Source: Streptacidiphilus sp. 4-A2 (GTDB lineage: Bacteria; Actinomycetota; Actinomycetes; Streptomycetales; Streptomycetaceae). Taken from it: a stretch of 64,000 bases of DNA. The position numbers were made by a program, and so were the translations under genes. Of this stretch, positions 29,768-39,437 are shown piece after piece; positions within the stretch are counted from its first letter, which is position 1, and each line of letters begins with the position of its first letter. The stretch lies in NCBI GenBank assembly GCA_014284505.1, contig JAAFYY010000001.1, positions 2,232,001-2,296,000 of the forward strand, in the 5' to 3' direction. The notes under the pieces are model-generated. The model ran no database searches and was not told the DNA's origin. It saw nothing but the letters and a program-made list of their open reading frames with translations.

Positions 29768-30576
29768 ATGGCTGAGCAGCTCGGATTGCGGGAGCGGAAG
29801 AAGCAGCGCACCCGGCAGACCATCGCCGACACGGCGATCGGACTGTTCCTGAGCCGCGGCTTCGACGACGTGTCGGTGGCGGAGATCGCCGAGGCCGCCG
29901 AGGTCTCCAAACGCACGCTGTTCGCCTACTTCCCGGCCAAGGAAGACCTGGTCCTGCACCGGTTCGCCGACCACGAGGACGAATCCGCCCGCGTGGTGCG
30001 AGCGCGTCCGGTCGCGACCGACCCGCTGAGCGCGCTGCACGCGCACCACCTCGACGGCCTGTCCCGGCAGGACCCGGTGACCGGGCTCACCTCCGACCCG
30101 CAGAGCCTGGCCTTCCTGCGGCTGCTCAACGAGACCGCCGGCTTACCGAGCGGCTGACCCGCTACCAGCGGCGCAGCGTGGCACTCCTCGCCGAGGCACT
30201 CCGGGAGGCAGGGGCCGACGAACTCACCGCCCGGCTGGCGGCAGAGCAGATCATCACCGTCCTGCGCGCGCTGGCAGAGCGCAACAGCCGCCAGTTGCAG
30301 GCGGGCCGGCCGGCGGACGAGAGGTACCCGGAAGCCGTGGCCGAGGCCGACCATGCCTTCCGGCTGCTCGGCCAGGGCCTGGCCCCGGCCCTCCCCGCCC
30401 TCCCGCCGGGCACGGCCGGTAGCGGACCCGGCGTCAGCCGGTGCGGCCCGGTAGCGCACCGGACGAGACGCACGGCGGTGCGTCGTCGGGTGGACGAGGG
30501 CCGCGCTGCTGGGGTGCTGTGGGGCGGCTGGGGTTGGGAGGTGAGGTGCCACCAGCCGCAGGCGCTGCCGCGGTGA
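29768..30576 (+). pseudogene. TetR-family regulator, one frameshift
   Basis: About 269 residues as read after repair, including a long tail. The N-terminal TetR helix-turn-helix is clear: RERKKQRTRQTIADTAIGLF, FDDVSVAEIAEAAEVSKRTL, FAYFPAKEDLVLHRF. One C is missing near 30141, where GGCTTACC should give AGLTERLTRYQRRS. The ligand-binding half continues with ALLAEALREAGADELTARLA. The last 50 residues are Arg/Gly-rich and may be past the true end. It is divergent from the LAL regulator and its operon, which is a classical arrangement for a repressor of efflux genes. Confidence 0.8.
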
Positions 30577-30633
30577 CGGCGCACTTCGAGAACCAGACAG
30601 CGCCATCAACCGACCCGGCCAAGGGCCTCAAGG

Positions 30634-30660
30634 CCACCCCGGCCACCCCGGCCACCCCGG
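30634..30660. repeat. Short tandem repeat, 3 x 9 bp
   Basis: CCACCCCGG occurs three times head to tail between the TetR gene and the small membrane gene. No function is evident. Confidence 0.8.
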
Positions 30661-30692
30661 GGACCTTGAACGTCGTTCACCGGCCTGTGACG

Positions 30693-30968
30693 TCAGACAT
30701 GTTCCTGCTCGCCCGAATCCTCGACGGCTGCGGTCCGGGCGCGGCGGCGGCCCAACACGGTGCATCCCACAGTCACCAGGCCGATGGCGACGACCTTGGC
30801 GGCACCGTAGTAGCCGGACGCCAGGTCCTCCGGGGTGCCGGGCAGCCGGAAGAAGAGCCACACCGCCGCGGCTCCCCCGAAGACGATCGCTACGAGCGCC
30901 CCCACATCCCGAGCCCCACCCACCAGGGCCCCGGGACGCAACCCGCTGTCCGGCCTGCTCGGCGTCAC
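30693..30968 (-). CDS. Small membrane protein
   Basis: 91 residues with two hydrophobic helices (VGALVAIVFGGAAAVWLFFR and AAKVVAIGLVTVGCTVLGRR) and a charged C-terminus. The open frame starts at GTG 30968. A better ribosome binding site (GGGGGAA) precedes an ATG at 30978 in another frame (MTDSDAEQAG), so a base may be missing within the first 20 codons. Function unknown. Confidence 0.55.
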   Translation of the reverse strand: MTPSRPDSGLRPGALVGGARDVGALVAIVFGGAAAVWLFFRLPGTPEDLASGYYGAAKVVAIGLVTVGCTVLGRRRARTAAVEDSGEQEHV

Positions 30969-30979
30969 TGTCGGTCATA

Positions 30980-31284
30980 GTCTGTTCCCCCTGGGCATGC
31001 GGCGGCGGTGGCGGTGACGTCGCGAGGTAGGACGCAGGCCCGGTGCGAATGGTTCACACCGGGTCAGACACTCCCCGCTGGAGTCACCGTCCTGCCGCCG
31101 GCGAAATCCGCTGTTGAAGACGTTCGCTGACGCCACACCGGTCCTGGAGCGCATCCGGGTGCCCGCACAGGCGTTGGCAGGCCGCGCCGGGGCCGGACCG
31201 GGTGCCAGCGGACAGTGCTTACGGGTCCGAGTCAACGCGACTACCTACGTAGACGTGGGACCCGCTGCACGATTCCGGAGAAGT
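30980..31284. other. Spacer
   Basis: Nothing supportable: mixed short frames only, probably promoter for the small membrane gene and flank of the transposase scar. Confidence 0.4.
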
Positions 31285-31483
31285 CCGATCAGATCCGCAA
31301 CCGCAGGAAGCCGGGCGCCCACGGCGGCCGCCGCCGAAGTTCGACAGGACCGACCGCCGCGAGCGCCACGTGGTCGAGTACGCGATCAACCGCCTCAAGC
31401 GCCACCGTGCAGTGGCCACCAGGTACGACAGACTCGCCGTCCGCTACGAAGCGACCGTCACCATCGCCGTCATCAACGAGTAG
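31285..31483 (+). pseudogene. IS5-family transposase, C-terminal scar
   Basis: Across one shift the stretch reads DQIRNRRKPGAHGGRR, then FDRTDRRERHVVEYAINRLK and RHRAVATRYDRLAVRYEATV, ending AVINE and a stop. This is the region around the catalytic Glu and the end of an IS5-type DDE transposase (normally VVERxINRLK-x-RAVATRYDK). The N-terminal two thirds are absent. Confidence 0.65.
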
Positions 31484-31554
31484 CCGTGACCTCGCCGGCC
31501 AAGCCCGGTCAGCGAGAAACGCGGTGTCGCTGCAGCTCGCCAAGCGCTTAGCCT

Positions 31555-31998
31555 GTGACGCATGCATCAGCCCCGCAGGCGCGACCGGCACCTGGCCGCC
31601 GTGTTCCGTCGGAGCCGGCCCCGCGCCCCGCGTTCCGGCACACACTCGTGGGCGCTGACGTGGTCCTGGTTGGCTACTTCTCCGCGAAGCAGAAGGACTT
31701 CGAAACACTCATGGCGTCGGCAGCCATGCGACTGGCAGCGCGCGGCGCTCAGGTCGTCGTGCAGATTGTGCAACGACGAGGCGTCTCGGACGGCGGGGTC
31801 CAGAAGATGGGTCTGCCCTACTCCTCGCGGACCCTGCTGAGCTACGGAAAAGTCCGCGAGGCAGCTCAGACCTGCGACCGCGCCAACGCTGACGCAGTGA
31901 TCTTCCTGGCCTCCTTGACCGAGCGCCAACAGCGCACGCTGACAGACATGCCTGGTCGCCCCGCCCTGAGCCTTTCCGACATCCTGACTGTCGACTGA
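31555..31998 (+). CDS. HflX N-terminal-domain-like protein
   Basis: 147 residues from ATG 31555. After a Pro-rich lead, the core reads GADVVLVGYFSAKQKDFETL, MRLAARGAQVVVQIVQRRGV, then KVREAAQTCDRANADAVIFL and LTERQQRTLTDMPGRPALSL. This order, with a strand, an ARGAQVV-QRRG segment, K-helix, ADAVIF, and T-x-x-QQR-x-L, is that of the N-terminal domain of the ribosome-rescue GTPase HflX, but the GTPase domain is absent. It may bind ribosomes or nucleotides without hydrolysis. Similar stand-alone proteins occur in actinomycetes. The relationship is inferred from pattern only. Confidence 0.5.
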   Translation: MTHASAPQARPAPGRRVPSEPAPRPAFRHTLVGADVVLVGYFSAKQKDFETLMASAAMRLAARGAQVVVQIVQRRGVSDGGVQKMGLPYSSRTLLSYGKVREAAQTCDRANADAVIFLASLTERQQRTLTDMPGRPALSLSDILTVD

Positions 31999-32214
31999 AC
32001 GCTCCCTCGAAGGGGCCTTTGAAGCAGGCCCTAATCGGCTACAGCCCGTCCTGCCGACTGTGGAAGCATGCCGGTCATGCGCTCCTGGAAATCCCTGAGA
32101 AGCGAGTCCCAAACCGAAGGTAGGGTCACGTTTTCCCAGGTGAGGTGTGTGGCCGTCGGTCGGTAGGCATGCTCGGAGCGTCGTGTCGGTGCGGGGCGTG
32201 CTGGGAGGTGGCGG

Positions 32215-32664
32215 ATGCCGTCGGTGCTGGGAGTGTTGGAGCGGCGCGAGCGGGTGGCGCTGGCCCGGGCAGAGGAGTTGCGGGCCGAGTTGGAGCGGCT
32301 TCAGGCTGCTGTGGCCGAGGCGGATGAGGCCGCGCGGCGCGCGGTTATCGCCCGCGAGGAGACGGTCGTGGCCTTGGCTGAGGCGGCCGAGGAAGCCGTC
32401 GTGGTCGGTGTGCCGGTGAATTTGCCGGCCGCGGGTGTTGCTGGGCCGCGGGTGGAGGTCCCGCTGTGGTGCGAGGGGGTGGGGATCGAGGTGCTGCCGC
32501 CCGAGTGCGCGCGGATCGTGGCCCTGGTCCAGGAGGATGCCGCCGGTGGCGGGGACGGAGTGCGGGCACGGGCGATGCGCGAGCATCTGGGCTGGTCAGC
32601 CAGTGATGCGCGGGAGCAGGCAGCGCGGTTTCGGGCGAAGCGGCTGGTCGAGCGGGCTGGTTGA
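32215..32664 (+). pseudogene. IS-B companion protein, frameshifted copy
   Basis: Starts at ATG 32215 after GGGAGG. It is identical to the 163-residue copy at 57323 until residue 147, where one missing G in a run near 32656 replaces the last residues (WLTEGRPGLFRPRAA) with an early stop after ERAG. The lost part is the wing of the predicted winged helix. Confidence 0.8.
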
Positions 32665-32685
32665 CCGAGGGGCGGCCAGGGCTGT

Positions 32686-33623
32686 TCAGGCCGCGGGCCG
32701 CTTGACGCGGCGCGGTGCTGGTCGGCCGGAGCGGGCCAGGCGGCGGGTGGCCGGGATGCTCGCGGCCCACCAGGCCATCGCCTCGGCACTGTCGATGCGG
32801 GTCTCGTAGTCCCGGGCCAGCCGCCGGGCCCGGATCAGCCAGGAAAAACTGCGCTCCACGACCCAGCGGCGCGGAAGCACCACGAACCCCTTGGCGTCGT
32901 CGCTGCGCTTGACGACGGTCAGCGCGAGGGTCAGGACGGCGTGGGCGAAGGTGACCAGCCAGCCGGTGTAGGCGCCGTCGGCCCAGACCAGAGTGATGCG
33001 GTGGTGTTCGGCGCGCAGTTGTTCCAGGAGGTCGCGGCCGGCGTCGTTGTCCTTGACCGACGCGGCGGTGACGATCACGGCCAGCAGCAGGCCGAGGGTG
33101 TCCACGGCGATGTGTCGTTTGCGGCCGTTGATTTTCTTCCCGGCGTCGTAGCCGCGGGTGGCGGCGCCGACGGTGGCGTCAGCCTTGACCGACTGCGAGT
33201 CGATGATCGCGGCGGTGGGTTCTTCCTTCTTGCCGGCCAGTTCGCGCAGCATCTTGCGCAGTCGGCCGTAGAGCTCCTTGGTGTAGTCGTTGTCGCGCCA
33301 GCGGCGGAAGAACCGGTATGCCGCTCGCCACTTGGGGAAGTCGGCGGCAGGCCGGCCCAGCGCACGCCCTCGGTGACCAGGTAGCGCACGGCGTCGATCA
33401 TCTGCCGGTGGCAATAGCCCTCCGGGCGGCCGCCGCGTCCGTTCAGCCAGGCCGGGACCGGCAGCAGCGGCCGCACGATCGCCCACTCCGCGTCGGTCAG
33501 GTCGGAGCCGTAGCGGCGGGTTCGGTCGGGCTGGTCAGCGGCATTCCCGAGCCGGTGTGCGAGGCAATCGCACGACATGCCGGAGCTGGACGCGGACGGA
33601 GCGAACACGGCACAGTGGGACAC
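32686..33623 (-). pseudogene. IS-B transposase, frameshifted copy
   Basis: Same as the intact transposase at 57795-58733, but one G is missing in GGCGGCAGG near 33346 (GGCGGGCAGG in the other copy), shifting the frame after VRWAGLP. The catalytic core is otherwise present (IIDSQSVKA, VWADGAYTG, RRWVVERSFSW). If the deletion is real this copy can move only with help from the other. Confidence 0.85.
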
Positions 33624-34743
33624 CAGGGCCTCCTGATGGTTCGTTGACTCGACATCACCGAACTGCGCAGGAGGCCCTTCTTCTATGCGCCGGCCGCGGA
33701 GCGATCACCCGAACGAGCCTGATAGGCACGGAAGTTCGAGTGTCAGTCGTGTCCCTCGGTTTGGGAATCGCTTCTGAACCTTGCCGAGCAGGCACTCATG
33801 CGCCACGCCCTCTGGAACTGGTCCCTGACTGCAGTGATCCAGGACTACGGCGCGGCCCTGCGCTGGGCGGGTGCGGGGACGGCGCCGCCCCCGCGCAGTT
33901 ACACCGAGGATGAGCAGCGCGCCTTGGTCCCGCAGCTCGCAGCTGTGGCGGTCGATCTCGTGGAGCGGGGACTGCTGAGCGTTCTCAGGGGGAAGATGTT
34001 CCGGGACCCTGCCGCCTCGGTGGTGGCCGAGACGGAACTCCGGCAGACCCTGGCCGATTCGTCCTACTGGCTGTGGTCCCCGGTGCTCAGTGGGTGCTGT
34101 CCCTCACAGTGCCGCCGTCCGCTGACGAAGACTGGTTCGACGGCAGGTTTCCGCCGGTCGACACCAGTGTGCTTGCCACCTGGGACGAACTCTCCCTGGA
34201 GCAGCGCGAGGTCCTGGTCTGCGCCAAGGAGGCCAGCGGCTGGTTCACCGGGCCGTTCGGTGTCTGGGAGGACCCGCCACGGGAGCTGGACGCCGACCAG
34301 CGCCTCGCCTGGGTCAAGGAGCAGATCGCCCCGCTGGTGCCCTTCGTCCGCGACGGCTGGATCGAGGTCCGTCATCACCCCGTCGAGGACAGCGACGCTT
34401 TCACCGTGATCGGCCTCGACGAACTCCCCACGGCTCTGGCCGACCCCACTGTCCGCTACGACGGGGACGCCTGGGGCGTCGGCGTCAGCTGCACCTTCAC
34501 CGACGTTGGGGAGGCCGTCTGGAATGCTGCCTGGGCCCGGACGTGGGCCCAGCGCCTGCGTCTCGACTGACCCGGAGGGCGGCCGCTGCCAGGGCGCGCC
34601 GGTCCGGGTCCGCCGACGTAAGCCGTTGATCAGCAGCCGTTTGCACGGTCGGGATCAATATCCTGACTGCGCTGACCGCAGTGCCCCTGGCCCCAAGCCC
34701 TGACAGCAGCTTTGGGAATGGCCCGGACCGGTCGGCTGCGCCG

Positions 34744-36030
34744 CTACGGCAGGTCCCGGCGCATCAGGTCGGTGTAGGTCTCGCGGCGCACCACGGCGCG
34801 GTGTGTGCCGGCGCGGACGAAGACCACCGGCGGGCGGCGGGCGCCGTTGTAGTTGTTGCTCAGCGCATAGGTGTAGGCACCGGTGACCGGCACGGCGATC
34901 AGGTCCCCGACGCGCGGGTCCGCCAGCGGGACGCCGGCGCTGAGGATGTCGCCGGACTCGCAGTGCCGGCCCACCAGGCGGCACAGTTCGCCGTCACCGG
35001 TCGGGCGGCCGGCGACGGCGGCCTCGAAGCGCTGCTGGTACAGGGAGACTTCGAGGTTGTCGCCCATGCCTCCGTCGACGGCGACGAAGGTGTGGCCTCC
35101 GCCGCGCTTGACGGAGACGACCCGGTACAGCGAGACGCCGGATTCGGCGACCATCGAGCGGCCCGGCTCGATGAGCATGCGGGCGTCGGCGGGCAGCAGG
35201 CGTCGGGCGACGTCGGTGACGGCGTCGAGGTACGCCTCCACCGTGGGCGGCCGGTCGGCGTAGGTGTAGCGGGAGCCGAGGCCGCCGCCCAGGTCGTAGA
35301 CGGCGAACTCGCCGAGTTCGGCGACCGCCTCGACGGCCTGCGCGAAGGGTGCGAGGTCCAGGATCTGCGACCCGACGTGCACGTGGACGCCGTCCAGACG
35401 CAGCCGGTCGCTGCCGCGCAGCCGCGCGATCGCCGCCCGGGCCTGCGGCAGGGGCAGACCGAACTTGGAGCCGTTCTGGCCGGTGGACACGGCCTCGTGG
35501 GTGTCGGGGCGGATGCCGGGGGTGACCCGGACCAGTACTCCCTGCTCCGCCGCGGTGCCGGCGAGGATCTTCTCCAGCCGGTCGATGTCGTCGAAGTTGT
35601 CGACGACGACTGTCCCGGCACCGGCCTCGACAGCGAGGCGCAGCTCCTCCTCGGTCTTGGCGTTGCCGTGGACGACCAGGCCGGCCGGGTCCGCGCCTGC
35701 GGCGAGGGCGAGGGTCAGCTCGCCGCCGCCGGCCACGTCGATGCCGAGGCCCTCCTCCGCGAGCAGCCGGATGACGGCGGTGCAGGGGAAGGCCTTGGAG
35801 GCGAAGACAGCGCGGGAGTTCGGCCAACGGACGGCCAGGCCGTCGGCGTACCGGCGGGCGCGGGCGCGGACCGACGCCTCGTCGAGGATCAGCGCGGGAG
35901 TGCCGTAGGACTCGGCGAGTTCGGCTGCCGGTACGCCGCCGATCACCAGTGCGCCGTTCCCGTCCCGGGTGGTCCCGGGCGGGAACAGTCCCAGCAGTTC
36001 CCGGCCTGCCTGCGTCTGCGTCGTTGCCAT
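34744..36030 (-). CDS. lysA: Diaminopimelate decarboxylase-like PLP enzyme
   Basis: 428 residues, intact, from ATG 36030 with AAGGAG upstream. A fold-III decarboxylase: PLP-binding Lys in SRAVFASKAFPC, then GLGIDVAGGGELTLALAAGA, HGNAKTEEELRLAVEAG, VHVHVGSQILDLAPFAQAV, LDLGGGLGSRY-like YDLGGGLGSRYTYAD, EPGRSMVAESG, the CESGDIL active-site Cys segment, and GAYTYALSNNYNGARRP. It converts meso-DAP to L-lysine if specific, although such paralogues outside lysine operons can act on other diamino acids or in secondary metabolism. It is divergent from a PucR regulator across a 130-base gap with a palindrome. Confidence 0.85.
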   Translation of the reverse strand: MATTQTQAGRELLGLFPPGTTRDGNGALVIGGVPAAELAESYGTPALILDEASVRARARRYADGLAVRWPNSRAVFASKAFPCTAVIRLLAEEGLGIDVAGGGELTLALAAGADPAGLVVHGNAKTEEELRLAVEAGAGTVVVDNFDDIDRLEKILAGTAAEQGVLVRVTPGIRPDTHEAVSTGQNGSKFGLPLPQARAAIARLRGSDRLRLDGVHVHVGSQILDLAPFAQAVEAVAELGEFAVYDLGGGLGSRYTYADRPPTVEAYLDAVTDVARRLLPADARMLIEPGRSMVAESGVSLYRVVSVKRGGGHTFVAVDGGMGDNLEVSLYQQRFEAAVAGRPTGDGELCRLVGRHCESGDILSAGVPLADPRVGDLIAVPVTGAYTYALSNNYNGARRPPVVFVRAGTHRAVVRRETYTDLMRRDLP

Positions 36031-36100
36031 CGGCTCTCCTTGTGCCACTGATCCGTCCCGCTCTCCGCCATGCTCCCGCTACGGCCGCTTCGGATCATCG

Positions 36101-36113
36101 TTGACAACGTCAA
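36101..36113. promoter_or_regulatory. Dyad between lysA and the PucR gene
   Basis: TTGAC-AAC-GTCAA is a perfect dyad that also supplies a TTGACA -35-like box for the rightward gene. It lies centrally between the divergent starts and is a candidate regulator site. Confidence 0.45.
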
Positions 36114-36160
36114 TACGGGTCTCCCAGACTTGTCGCACACAACAGTCCTTCGAGTCGGGG

Positions 36161-37789
36161 GTGCACCATGCGGGAGTCCGGCGCTCGGGACACCTGTCCG
36201 TCCGTCAGCTCGTGGACAACATCGGCCCGGCGCTGCTGCGCCTGGTCCAGGAGGGGACCGGCGGCGGCGGGCCGCTCACCGACATCGCCATCCATGCCCC
36301 GGGTGCGCCGACACAGCTCGGCCCCGGGTGCGTGGTGCTGGGGGTCGGCGTGACCACGGAGGCCGAGCTGCGCGAGCTGACCGCGGCCATGCGGCAGGCC
36401 GGCGCGGAGGTGCTGGCGGTGAAGACCCCGGTGCCGCCGTCGGCCGACGACAACCCAGCGATCATCGAGGTCAACCGGGACGCGTCCTGGATGCACGTGG
36501 CGACGACCGTCCGTGAGCAGCTGCTCGAGTACGCGAGGACGCGCGTGCGCTCGGCCGGCAGCGGCGCGGAGCTGTTCGCCCTGGCGAACGCGGTCTGTGA
36601 GGCCGTCGGCGCCCCGGTCACCATCGAGGACCGCTTCTCCGCGCTGGTCGCCTGGTCGGAGGGGCAGGAGCGGACTGACTCCGAGCGGATCGAGACCATC
36701 CTGGGGCGGGCCGTGCACCAGCGGACGCTCGCCGAACAGCGCGAGCGTCAGGAGTTCGAGCGGCTCCACGCAAGCAGCGAACCGGTGTACATGGAGGCGA
36801 CCGGGGCTGATCAGCTGGCCAGGGTGGCGATCGCGGTCCGGGCCGGTTCGGACGTCCTCGGCTACATCTGGGCCGCCGTCACCGGGCCGCTCGACGAGGC
36901 GGCCACAGCACGGCTGCGCGAATTGGCGCCCGTGGTCGCGTTGCAGTTGGTCGGCCTGCGCACGGAGACCAGTTACGCCCGCCGCCAGCGCGGCGAGCTG
37001 GCCGCCGCGGTACTCGGCGGGGCGGCCGACCCGGTGGAGGCGAGCCGGCTCCAGCTGGGCTCCGGCCCGGTCTGCGTCCTGGCCGCGGCCCCGCGGCTGG
37101 CCGGGAGCGGGAGCACGGGCTCCGACGCGCTGGACGCCGCCGGTCTGCGCCGGTTCGCGGACACGCTGGAGTACTTCCTGGCGGCCGTGCACCCGCGCTC
37201 GGCGGTGGTGGCGGGCACCGGAGCGGTGTACGTACTGGCGGCCTGGCCGCCGAACCACACCACAGCCCTGGAGTCGGCGCTCGCCCTGGCCCGCGACTTC
37301 CTCGCGCGGACCCCACTGGCCGGTGACTACGTGGTCGCTGTCGGCGGCCCGGCCGAATCGATGGGCCGGATCGCCGATGTGCGGGCGCAGGCGGACGCCG
37401 CGCTGCGGGCGCTGCGGCACCCGGCCGTCCGCGGTCCGGCCGTGCGCACCGTGGAGGACATGGCGCTGGCGGTGCTGCTGCTGCACCTCGCCGACGCGAC
37501 CGAGGCGCTCGGCCTGCCGGACGCCGGCGGCGCACTGTACCGGCTGCGCCAGGAGGAGGGCCAGGACGGTCCGCTGGCGGAGACGCTGGCCGCCTATCTC
37601 GCCGCCGCGGGAGCCACCGACACCGCGGCGGAGGCCCTGCACATCCACCCCAACACCATGCGCTACCGGCTGCGCCGTATCCGTACGGTCTCCGGGCTGG
37701 ACTTCGCCGATGCCGACGCCATGCTGCTCGCGCACCTCCAGCTGCGGGTGCGCGAGCTGCGGACGGGCGCTTCCCAGGGCCCGGGCTAA
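36161..37789 (+). CDS. PucR-family transcriptional regulator
   Basis: About 542 residues, open throughout from GTG 36161; a weaker alternative is ATG 36168 in another frame. The N-terminal half has a PucR-like sensory region (VDNIGPALLRLVQEGTGGGG, DIAIHAPGAPTQLGPGCVVL), the middle is GGDEF/CdaR-like, and the C-terminus is a PucR helix-turn-helix (LAETLAAYLAAAGATDTAAE, then ALHIHPNTMRYRLRRIRTVS). Family members respond to purine or amino-acid metabolites. Its convergent neighbour overlaps the stop by 4 bases. It probably controls lysA and perhaps the hydrolase-permease pair. Confidence 0.85.
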   Translation: MHHAGVRRSGHLSVRQLVDNIGPALLRLVQEGTGGGGPLTDIAIHAPGAPTQLGPGCVVLGVGVTTEAELRELTAAMRQAGAEVLAVKTPVPPSADDNPAIIEVNRDASWMHVATTVREQLLEYARTRVRSAGSGAELFALANAVCEAVGAPVTIEDRFSALVAWSEGQERTDSERIETILGRAVHQRTLAEQRERQEFERLHASSEPVYMEATGADQLARVAIAVRAGSDVLGYIWAAVTGPLDEAATARLRELAPVVALQLVGLRTETSYARRQRGELAAAVLGGAADPVEASRLQLGSGPVCVLAAAPRLAGSGSTGSDALDAAGLRRFADTLEYFLAAVHPRSAVVAGTGAVYVLAAWPPNHTTALESALALARDFLARTPLAGDYVVAVGGPAESMGRIADVRAQADAALRALRHPAVRGPAVRTVEDMALAVLLLHLADATEALGLPDAGGALYRLRQEEGQDGPLAETLAAYLAAAGATDTAAEALHIHPNTMRYRLRRIRTVSGLDFADADAMLLAHLQLRVRELRTGASQGPG

Positions 37790-39437
37790 TCCCGGAACGA
37801 GCGCGTGTAGCGGCACCCGTCCAGGTCGACCCAGAGCACCGCGCCGTCCAGGGAGGGGCCGGACGTCAGGCGCTCCGGCAGCCGCGGGTCGGCTCCGATG
37901 CGGAACGTTCCGTCGTCGAGCGGGACGAGTTCCGGCTCGTCGCAGGGCGCTTCCACGCCGGTCGCGGCAATCATGTGCAGTCGTCCCGCCCTCTGCACAA
38001 TCCTGAAGCTGGGATACCAGGGGGTGTAGCTCCGGTAGTGACCTGCCAGTGCATGCGGGGCAGCGGTCGGCACAGCGGGGCTGGAGCCCAGTGACTCGGG
38101 TCCGTGGAGCCAGCGTCCGTCCAGACAGTGGTGGTAGGCGGACCAGCTCGGGTGATCGCACACCAGCCGCCCGTCACCCGCGTCGTACAGCCTGCCGCTC
38201 ACCCCGTCCGAGGTGAGCGAGAGACGGTCGTCCCCCGTGGCCTCGACGCGGATCTGACGCGGCGCCGTTCCGTGGACCCCGACGTAGCGCTGGGCGTCGG
38301 GGATCCGCTCCGGGTCGAACAGCACCGGGTCCGCCGGGGCTCCCTGGACGACGGCGAGCACATGGCGGGCGAAGCGGTCGATGATCTGGCACTCGCCGGG
38401 TGCGTTGGTCGCACGGCGACACCGTGCCCGCCGTCGGTGTCGACGGCGAGGTACGAGCGGTACCCGACCATCCCGCCGGCGTGCGTCAGCCAGGTGCGGC
38501 CGTCGACCACTTCCACGTCCACGCCGAGCGCGTAGCCGGAACCGGAGCCGGGGCCAGGTCCGGAAACGGGGCCGGGGCCGGGGCCGGCCGCGTCGGCAGG
38601 CACCGTCACGATCTCTCGGAAGCGCTCAGGATCGATGATCCTGGTGCCGTCCAGGGTGCCCCGGCCCAGCAGCATGCGGGCGAACAGGCCCAGGTCGGAA
38701 GCGGTGGCCAGGACGTTCCCATCGGCCGCCGAATACTCGAAGAAACCGGCCGGCGCGAGCGGGGCCGACGGCAGCGGCGGGCGGTCGTCGCGCTGGAACC
38801 GGTACCCGGTGGCAAGTCTGTTGATGTCCCCGTCGGCGATGTCCTCGTGAGTGCCGTCCTCATGGGTGATCCGCGCCGCCGAGTCGCGCATGCCCAGGGG
38901 CCTGAGCAGCCGTCCGGCCATGGCATCCGCCAGCGCTTCCCCCGTCACCTGCTCGACGATCAGCCCCAGCAGGTTGTAGCCCTCGTTGGAGTAGTGGAAC
39001 AGCTCACCCGGTTCGGCCCAGGTCCTCGCATCGCGCAGCGCGTAGCCGCGTGCGGCGGCATCGGGCAGCGCGTCGGCCCCGGCCACCAGACCGGAGGTGT
39101 GCTGCAGGAGGTGCCGGACGGTGATCGCGCGGGAGCCGCCGTTCGGGGCGAACCAGGGCAGGTGGTCGGCGACCGCCGCGTCGAGGTCCACCTTCCCCTC
39201 GTCCGCCAGTATGCCGAGCAGGAAGGCGGTGAAGGTCTTGCTGATGGAACCGATCTCGAACCGCGTGTGACGGGAGACCGGCGCCCCGGACTCCGCGTTG
39301 GCGAATCCGGCGGTGACGAACGCGGACTCGCCGGTCCCGTCGACGACGCTGATCGCGATTCCCGGCACCGGCCACCAGCTCCGCAACCGCTCCGCAAGCC
39401 CGCAGAGCACCTCTTGCACATCCTGTTGCACATCCAT
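37786..39437 (-). pseudogene. S12 beta-lactamase-fold serine hydrolase, one frameshift
   Basis: About 550 residues from ATG 39437, which overlaps the permease stop (ATGA). Catalytic SxxK is GSISKTFTAFLLG near residue 65, YxN is FHYSNEGYNLLG, and the third motif is HAGGMVGYRSYLAV. No signal peptide is seen. A proline/glycine repeat (PGPGPVSGPGPGSGSG) precedes the third motif. The frame is broken near 38400; the C-terminal 190 residues form a separate beta-rich domain (WVDLDGCRYTRSFRD). S12 enzymes include D-aminopeptidases, esterases and carboxypeptidases; the coupled permease suggests peptide or amino-acid supply. Confidence 0.78.

Larger units (their letters stand above)
32099..33774. mobile_element. 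IS-B copy 1: IS5-family element with a companion gene
   Basis: 1676 bp with inverted repeats GAAGCGAGTCCCAAACCGA (left) and GAAGCGATTCCCAAACCGA (right, read inward), flanked by TGA at 32096-32098 and 33775-33777. Compared with the copy at 57207 it lacks one G in each of two runs (near 32656 and 33346), and each loss breaks one of its two genes; otherwise the two look identical by eye. Confidence 0.92.
32068..34570 (+). pseudogene. Hypothetical gene split by IS-B copy 1
   Basis: The first ten codons lie at 32068-32098 (MPVMRSWKSL), the rest at 33775-34570 (NLAEQALMRHALWNWSLTAV). Removing the element and one TGA target copy restores a continuous frame across the junction, proof of insertion into a gene. 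A further shift near 34075 joins ADSSYWLW to QWVLSLTVPPSADEDWFDGR. The whole protein is about 275 residues, acidic, without membrane segments or known domain; motifs include ELSLEQREVLVCAKEASGWF. Function unknown. A shorter frame from ATG 33798 might still be translated. Confidence 0.7.

Noticed and set aside
30634..30660. 3 x 9-bp repeat as a CRISPR or iteron array
   Set aside because: Too short, without spacers, and not near a replication gene.
36110..38161. 683-residue minus-strand frame
   Set aside because: Antisense to the PucR gene, with composition rich in Arg, Gly, His; no motif.
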